The translations under genes and the position numbers were made by a program. From Clostridiales bacterium (lineage in GTDB: Bacteria > Bacillota > Clostridia > Oscillospirales > Acutalibacteraceae): a stretch of DNA of 10,367 nt. This document shows, in pieces, positions 6,182-10,367 of the stretch. Location of the stretch: assembly GCA_014799585.1 (NCBI GenBank), contig JAAVHU010000038.1, positions 1 to 10,367 on the forward strand, given 5' to 3'. Within the stretch, counting starts at the first letter, position 1. The number at the start of each line of letters is the position of its first letter. The notes beneath the pieces are model-generated. The model saw nothing but the letters and a program-made list of their open reading frames with translations, made no database searches and was not told the DNA's origin.

Positions 6182-9055
6182 TTAAAGTTCACAAATTTCA
6201 AGATTTTCGCATTCTTTAAGAGCGCCTTCGTGACCAACAACACAAACCGAACCATCTTCTGCCATTTTATCAAATACAACACACCATTCTTTAAGTGATT
6301 CTTTATCCGTAGAAAGCATTTGACGGCGGGTTAAAACTCTGTCTTCATCGCTAACACCTGAAAACCAGAATTCATCAGCTACTATGCCCTGATTAGCGGG
6401 TGTTCTGAGCGGTTCTGTTGCAGCAATGGCAGAAATGATAAATTTATCCAAATCATCATCCTTTTTGCAAAAATCACAAATGAAATCAGACAAAGTATCA
6501 TACACCTGCAAGGAGCGTGCAGGAGATGGATCACGATAGGAATAACACATAATACTGCTATCTCTTCCAACAGGGAAGCCTGCTCCATATGCACCGCCCT
6601 GCACCCTAATTATATTCCAAAGATATTCCAAAGAAATAATATTAGATGCAATTCTTAAAGAGCCATTCATTTTTACATCTGAAAGAGACAGATGATAGCC
6701 CTTAATTGCAAAAGCAATTTGAGCCGGAATACGGATTCCCATTCTTTTCGGAAGACTGGTTTTATATTCCGCCTCCTTTGGAACAACGCATCCGCTTGGA
6801 ATTTTCGAAACTAAATCAGACACAGAAATATTTTCAGAAGCAGTGATACTTACAGTTAAATTTGATTTGCATACAGCTTCGGCTTGAACTCTGTTTACAA
6901 GTGAAATGAATTCATCCACCATTTCATCAAAACTATCCGCAAAATTGTGCAGGAATTTCATTGAGGAATAGCCGTTTATTACTTCATTAACCGCACCCTT
7001 TGCACTATACTGAGCCTGAACAGCACGAATACCAAGTGAATGCCCGCTGCCTATTGCAGATTGGCGAACCATTTCGTAGGTCTGCATAACGATTTCTTTT
7101 ATTTTCTGAACATCATTGAACTTCGATTTTGTTAAAACCTCAGCTATAATCTCTTTTGCTGTTACAAGATTTTCTTCCAGAATACCTGCACGCACTGTTA
7201 AATACGGCGTACATTTTTCTGTTTGATTATCCTTTCCGAAAGCCTCTACATCAAATGAAAGACTACCGATATATGTTTTTACCTTCTGCTGAAGTTCTGT
7301 TACAGAATAATTCTCCGTTGGAAATTCACCGAACAGCAACGGATAAAGAGAGAGTTTGGTAAGCTCAGAAAGATTGAACATTGTTAGCGGAAAATACATA
7401 GAAAGATAAACTATTCCATTGGTATTAATCTGATGATAAAGCGTTGTAACACCGTTTTCACTGCCTTCAACTGTTTTTATAAGTTCAGGTGTATCATTAA
7501 CCTCGCTTAAAGAAAGAGTAGGAAGTGTTTCAACAGCTTCGGCAGAATCGGGTGTTTTCTGCCAACGATTCAGATTTTCGTTTTCAACAGCAAGCTGATG
7601 CTTTTCCTCTTCGGTTAAAGCAGAAAGCTCCGCTTGAATTCGTTTTTCTTCTGCTTTTCTTTCTTCAATACCCAAGGTTAAAGATGGCAGCATATGAAGA
7701 ACTGCCAATCCACTGTTATCGAGAAGCAACTCTTCAAGCAGCTTTTCAAACGCATCTGATTCAGCCATTTTTTTAAGGCTTTCAACTGCTTCATTATATG
7801 TTAAATAAAGCATAGGATCCCCGCCATAGAGCCAACTGCTTAATGAAGCTGTTGCCCTGTAAAGACCCTGCGGCTCTGACACCTGTTTTAAATGAAAAGC
7901 AAAACGATTGATTGATGCTAAAACCGATTTTTTATCAAGTCCGTTTGTTACCAACTGATGCACTGTTTCATTGATAATCTCACGAATTTTCAGGCTGTCT
8001 GCATCCCTTATATTTCTTACAATAATCAAAAGATAAGGCTGGGAAACGCCATCCATCACCATCATTTCCATATCTTCGGCAAGCCCTGAGGACAGAATTG
8101 CCCTTTTCAACGGAGATTCATTTGAATCTGCAAGAACATCACATAAAACCTTTGCAGCATATACTTTTTCTTTTTCTTCATAAGTTCCGATAATTTTACC
8201 AAAAGCCAAAACAGTTTTCTTCTCACTGTTTTCATCATCAATTTCATAATAAGCAGAACCCTCATTTGAAACGGGATTTTGCATTGGAAGAACAGGAATT
8301 TGACTGCTTTTTTCATATTTTTCAAGATAGAAATTGATCATTTCAAGCGTTTTTTCAAGCGGAATATCACCATCAAGGAAAAAGCGCGAATTTGACGGAT
8401 GATAAAATCTTTTGTAAGTTTCCACAAACTGCTCATAGGTTAAATCCGGAATTACAGCAGGTTCACCGCCGGAATTAAAGCGATAGCAATTATCAGGGAA
8501 AAGAAGACTGTTTATGCCCTGCTCTATCCTTTCATCAACACCGGACATTGCGCCTTTCATTTCATTAAACACAACACCCTTATAAACAGGCTTTTCTTCA
8601 TCAAGCTCAATATGAATTCCCTCTTGATGAAAAACACTGGGATTTTCAAGAATTTTTGGTGCGAAAACTGCATCAAGGTAAACAGAAGTAAGATTCAAAA
8701 AGTCCTTTTCATTACGGCTTGATATAGGATAAACTGTTTTGTCGGGATAAGTCATTGCATTTAAAAAGGTATTCATAGAGCTTTTCAAAAGCTCAACAAA
8801 CGGCTCCTTAACAGGATATTTTTTCGAACCGCACAGCACGGAATGCTCAAGAATATGGAAAACACCTGTACTGTCCTCAGGCAAGGTTTTGAACGCTACT
8901 GAAAAAAGCTTATTCTGTTCGCCGTTATCAAGCCAACAAAGTTCTGCGCCTGTTTTATCATGGGTCATTTCAACAAGCGTTCCGTTTATTTCGTTATTTT
9001 TTCTGATTCTGTTTACTGTAAAACCGCATATTTTTGTTTCTGTTGTAATATTCAT
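6182..9055 (-). CDS. M16C zinc metallopeptidase (PreP/presequence-protease family)
   Basis: The 957-residue protein has the full length of the single-chain, two-lobed M16C peptidases. These enclose and degrade unfolded peptides in a closed chamber; the best known is mitochondrial/chloroplast PreP. The inverted zinc motif HxxEH is H67-I-L-E70-H71, with E70 as catalytic base. The third zinc ligand is E165 in VVFNEMKG, 98 residues on, much as in PreP. The C-terminal lobe keeps RVQGGAYG (R817 and Y823), matching the substrate-binding Arg/Tyr pair of PreP with the same 6-residue spacing. All residues needed for activity are present. There is no signal peptide, so it should act in the cytoplasm on short peptides. 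The ATG at 9055 is chosen because AGGAGT lies 6 bases upstream; an earlier in-frame start at 9118 would overlap the previous gene by 59 bases. It is the second gene of an operon, only 4 bases behind the thioredoxin-reductase-like gene. Confidence 0.93.
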   Translation of the reverse strand: MNITTETKICGFTVNRIRKNNEINGTLVEMTHDKTGAELCWLDNGEQNKLFSVAFKTLPEDSTGVFHILEHSVLCGSKKYPVKEPFVELLKSSMNTFLNAMTYPDKTVYPISSRNEKDFLNLTSVYLDAVFAPKILENPSVFHQEGIHIELDEEKPVYKGVVFNEMKGAMSGVDERIEQGINSLLFPDNCYRFNSGGEPAVIPDLTYEQFVETYKRFYHPSNSRFFLDGDIPLEKTLEMINFYLEKYEKSSQIPVLPMQNPVSNEGSAYYEIDDENSEKKTVLAFGKIIGTYEEKEKVYAAKVLCDVLADSNESPLKRAILSSGLAEDMEMMVMDGVSQPYLLIIVRNIRDADSLKIREIINETVHQLVTNGLDKKSVLASINRFAFHLKQVSEPQGLYRATASLSSWLYGGDPMLYLTYNEAVESLKKMAESDAFEKLLEELLLDNSGLAVLHMLPSLTLGIEERKAEEKRIQAELSALTEEEKHQLAVENENLNRWQKTPDSAEAVETLPTLSLSEVNDTPELIKTVEGSENGVTTLYHQINTNGIVYLSMYFPLTMFNLSELTKLSLYPLLFGEFPTENYSVTELQQKVKTYIGSLSFDVEAFGKDNQTEKCTPYLTVRAGILEENLVTAKEIIAEVLTKSKFNDVQKIKEIVMQTYEMVRQSAIGSGHSLGIRAVQAQYSAKGAVNEVINGYSSMKFLHNFADSFDEMVDEFISLVNRVQAEAVCKSNLTVSITASENISVSDLVSKIPSGCVVPKEAEYKTSLPKRMGIRIPAQIAFAIKGYHLSLSDVKMNGSLRIASNIISLEYLWNIIRVQGGAYGAGFPVGRDSSIMCYSYRDPSPARSLQVYDTLSDFICDFCKKDDDLDKFIISAIAATEPLRTPANQGIVADEFWFSGVSDEDRVLTRRQMLSTDKESLKEWCVVFDKMAEDGSVCVVGHEGALKECENLEICEL

Positions 9056-9059
9056 GCAT

Positions 9060-9923
9060 TTACTCCTGATTAGAAAGATATTTAAAAGCTGAATGAGCGG
9101 CAATATTGCCCTCTCCAACTGCTTTTGCTATTTGATATGGTGCACCTGTGCAATCCCCTGCTGCAAAGCACCCCTTAATATTGGTTGCCATATTTCTATT
9201 AACTGTAACGCCGTTTTCGTCCGCTTCAAGCCCCTGTATCAGAACAGCAGGAGAAACAGACTGCTTTAAGAAAAACACACCATCAAGCCGAATTTCAGCA
9301 CCATCACGGCATCGAACAGCACTTACACGATTTTCGCCAAGTATTTCCGTTACGGGCAAATTTATAATTTCAACATTCTCTGCACTGAATTTGCTTTCTT
9401 TGAATAATGGCAGATAATACACCTTTTCTGCAAGCTCTGAAAGATACTCAACTTCTTCCTCCATAGGCGCATTATCGCAGATAACAGCAATTGTTTTACC
9501 CTTATATAAATTACCATCACAGGTAGCACAATAACTTACCCCTCTGCCGAGAAGCTCCCGTTCCCCTTTAATAGGGCGAGACGCTTCAACACCTGTTGCA
9601 AGAATAATTGATTTTGCATCAAATTCTTCTTCATTGGAAAGAAGTGCAAAGTATCCACCCATATTATATATTCCTGTAATTCTTTTTTCAACTACCGATA
9701 TATCAGCTTTCTCTAAATGCGCGGAAAATTTTTCATTCAAATTCTCTCCGTTTATATCAAAAAAAGCGGGATAATTAGAAATACATTCCGAACGCTGAAC
9801 CTTATCGCTTAAATCTGCACTGCCGAAAAGATAAAAACTTTTATGCCTGATTTTTGCATTGATTGCAGCAGATATACCTGCAGGACCGCTGCCTATAATG
9901 GCAATATCAACTATATTATTCAT
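9060..9923 (-). CDS. Thioredoxin-reductase-like flavoprotein, probably ferredoxin-dependent (FFTR-like)
   Basis: This 287-residue protein has the two-domain thioredoxin reductase fold. It shows the FAD-binding GSGPAG (11-16), the redox-active CATC (C132, C135, in YCATCDGN) and the C-terminal FAD motif GCFAAGDC (251-258). The central nucleotide domain begins GKTIAVICDNAPMEEEVEYL (142-161), where NADPH-dependent enzymes have a GxGxxA-type turn such as GGGDSAVEEA. Both glycines of the turn are gone. The HRRxxxR NADPH-phosphate motif is also absent (VYYLPLFKESKF there). The protein is shorter than typical NTRs (about 310-320). These are the hallmarks of the clostridial ferredoxin-dependent flavin thioredoxin reductases. 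The alternative is a deeply rooted TrxR-like protein with another electron donor. It would keep a thioredoxin-like partner reduced in the cytoplasm, but no thioredoxin gene is nearby. The start ATG at 9923 has GGAGT 7 bases upstream (9931-9935). It leads the operon with the M16C peptidase. Confidence 0.85.
   Translation of the reverse strand: MNNIVDIAIIGSGPAGISAAINAKIRHKSFYLFGSADLSDKVQRSECISNYPAFFDINGENLNEKFSAHLEKADISVVEKRITGIYNMGGYFALLSNEEEFDAKSIILATGVEASRPIKGERELLGRGVSYCATCDGNLYKGKTIAVICDNAPMEEEVEYLSELAEKVYYLPLFKESKFSAENVEIINLPVTEILGENRVSAVRCRDGAEIRLDGVFFLKQSVSPAVLIQGLEADENGVTVNRNMATNIKGCFAAGDCTGAPYQIAKAVGEGNIAAHSAFKYLSNQE
9062..9067 (-). promoter_or_regulatory. Ribosome binding site that fixes the peptidase start
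   Basis: On the minus strand AGGAGT lies 6 bases before the ATG at 9055 and inside the last codons of the upstream gene, overlapping its stop codon region. This supports the 957-residue start and suggests translational coupling. Confidence 0.85.
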
Positions 9924-10008
9924 TTACATCACTCCAAAACACAAAATGCCTGCTGTAAGTAAAATTGCATATACCTTTTTATTATTATTTTCTTTTTTCA
10001 ATAAAAAT

Positions 10009-10036
10009 ATTTTAGCATAAAGAAAAATGAATCCAA
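10009..10036 (-). promoter_or_regulatory. Probable promoter of the flavoprotein-peptidase operon
   Basis: On the minus strand an extended -10, TGCTAAAAT (TAAAAT at 10009-10014), is preceded at 16 bp by a weak -35, TTGGAT (10031-10036). It would give a leader of about 80 bases. I saw no convincing riboswitch in that leader. Confidence 0.5.
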
Positions 10037-10111
10037 TTACATAAAATATCCCCTTTGTTCATTTACACAGACAGATAACCGAATTTTTATGATGAAAAAA
10101 TATCAACATTA

Positions 10112-10140
10112 TTGATTTATTGTCAAATAACCATTATAAT
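10112..10140 (+). promoter_or_regulatory. Sigma-A promoter of the CooC-like gene
   Basis: TTGATT (10112-10117) and a perfect TATAAT (10135-10140) are spaced 17 bp apart. The predicted start near 10147 leaves only about 12 bases before the ATG, covering the GGTGAT ribosome binding site (10149-10154). Two short inverted repeats overlap the -35 and spacer (ATCAA/TTGAT at 10102-10116, TTATT/AATAA at 10117-10130) and might be an operator. Confidence 0.65.
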
Positions 10141-10158
10141 ATTAACTGGTGATGAATT

Positions 10159-10367
10159 ATGAATAAAGCAACAATAATTGCTGTTGCAGGAAAAGGCGGA
10201 GTAGGTAAAACCTCTCTTTCTGCAACAATTGTACGCTGTCTGGTAGAAAAATATCCGGACAAAAAAATACTTGCCATTGATGCCGACCCTGCTGTTGGAC
10301 TTTCAACCGCACTTGGCATTGATGTAAAAATGACGATTGACGATATCAGAAAAGAGATTATCGCAAC
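10159..10367 (+). CDS. CooC/MinD-type P-loop ATPase, N-terminal part (cut by window end)
   Basis: Only the first 69 codons are present. The frame opens with a deviant Walker A loop, GKGGVGKT (11-18), with the signature lysine K12 and catalytic K17. A Walker A'/switch segment follows, ILAIDADPAVGLSTALGI (37-54). The IDADP...ALGI pattern is typical of CooC, the dimeric ATPase that helps insert nickel into carbon monoxide dehydrogenase, and of related MinD/ParA-type ATPases used in metallocofactor assembly. The visible part cannot separate CooC from these relatives. The CxC metal site expected further along lies outside the window. The gene diverges from the flavoprotein-peptidase operon across a 235-base control region. 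Confidence 0.7.
   Translation, partial: MNKATIIAVAGKGGVGKTSLSATIVRCLVEKYPDKKILAIDADPAVGLSTALGIDVKMTIDDIRKEIIA

Noticed and set aside
9056..9118. N-terminal extension of the M16C peptidase by 21 residues
   Set aside because: It lies within the end of the flavoprotein gene, has no ribosome binding site of its own, and precedes a start with a strong AGGAGT.
10102..10130. Two short inverted repeats at the CooC-like promoter as an operator
   Set aside because: Arms are only 5 bp and A/T-rich; such repeats are expected by chance in this composition. Mentioned only with the promoter.

Overview
The window looks like chromosomal DNA of a low-GC, anaerobic Firmicute, most likely a Clostridia member near Ruminococcaceae/Oscillospiraceae. 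The reasons are the AT-rich intergenic DNA, strong AGGAG-type ribosome binding sites, sigma-A promoters, Rex-type operators, a fermentative adhE, a thioredoxin-reductase-like flavoprotein of clostridial type, and a CooC-like ATPase. The genus assignment is inference. No mobile element, CRISPR array, tRNA or rRNA was seen.

Left part, + strand (1-5373). A 534-residue cytoplasmic protein with a deacetylase/glycoside-hydrolase-like barrel (41-1645) ends at a strong hairpin terminator. A regulatory region of about 240 bp follows, with a clear sigma-A promoter and two 18-bp Rex-type operators. One operator sits just downstream of the predicted start site, the other about 136 bp upstream of it. This region drives adhE (1938-4535), the bifunctional acetaldehyde-CoA/alcohol dehydrogenase. 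A small APH/choline-kinase-like phosphotransferase (4591-5331) follows with its own promoter and no terminator in between. A bidirectional terminator closes this block.

Middle part, - strand (5384-6181). A single GNAT acetyltransferase (5384-5821) has its own extended -10 promoter. Upstream of it is a 360-bp gene-free stretch. It contains a well-structured candidate non-coding RNA on the minus strand (about 5923-6063), ending in its own terminator, and the terminator of the next operon (6118-6155). All four imperfect pairs in its three main stems are G-U if the minus strand is transcribed and A-C if the plus strand is. This fixes the likely strand.

Right part, - strand (6182-9923). A two-gene operon encodes a thioredoxin-reductase-like flavoprotein with an intact CATC active site but an eroded NADPH-binding motif, resembling ferredoxin-dependent FFTR enzymes. 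Four bases downstream is a 957-residue M16C (PreP/presequence-protease type) zinc metallopeptidase. Diverging from it at 10159 is the start of a CooC/MinD-type ATPase gene, cut by the window end.

The common theme is anaerobic redox physiology: NADH disposal by AdhE under Rex control, possible ferredoxin-linked thiol reduction, and possible metallocofactor insertion. The two most interesting items are the structured RNA and the NADPH-motif-less thioredoxin reductase.
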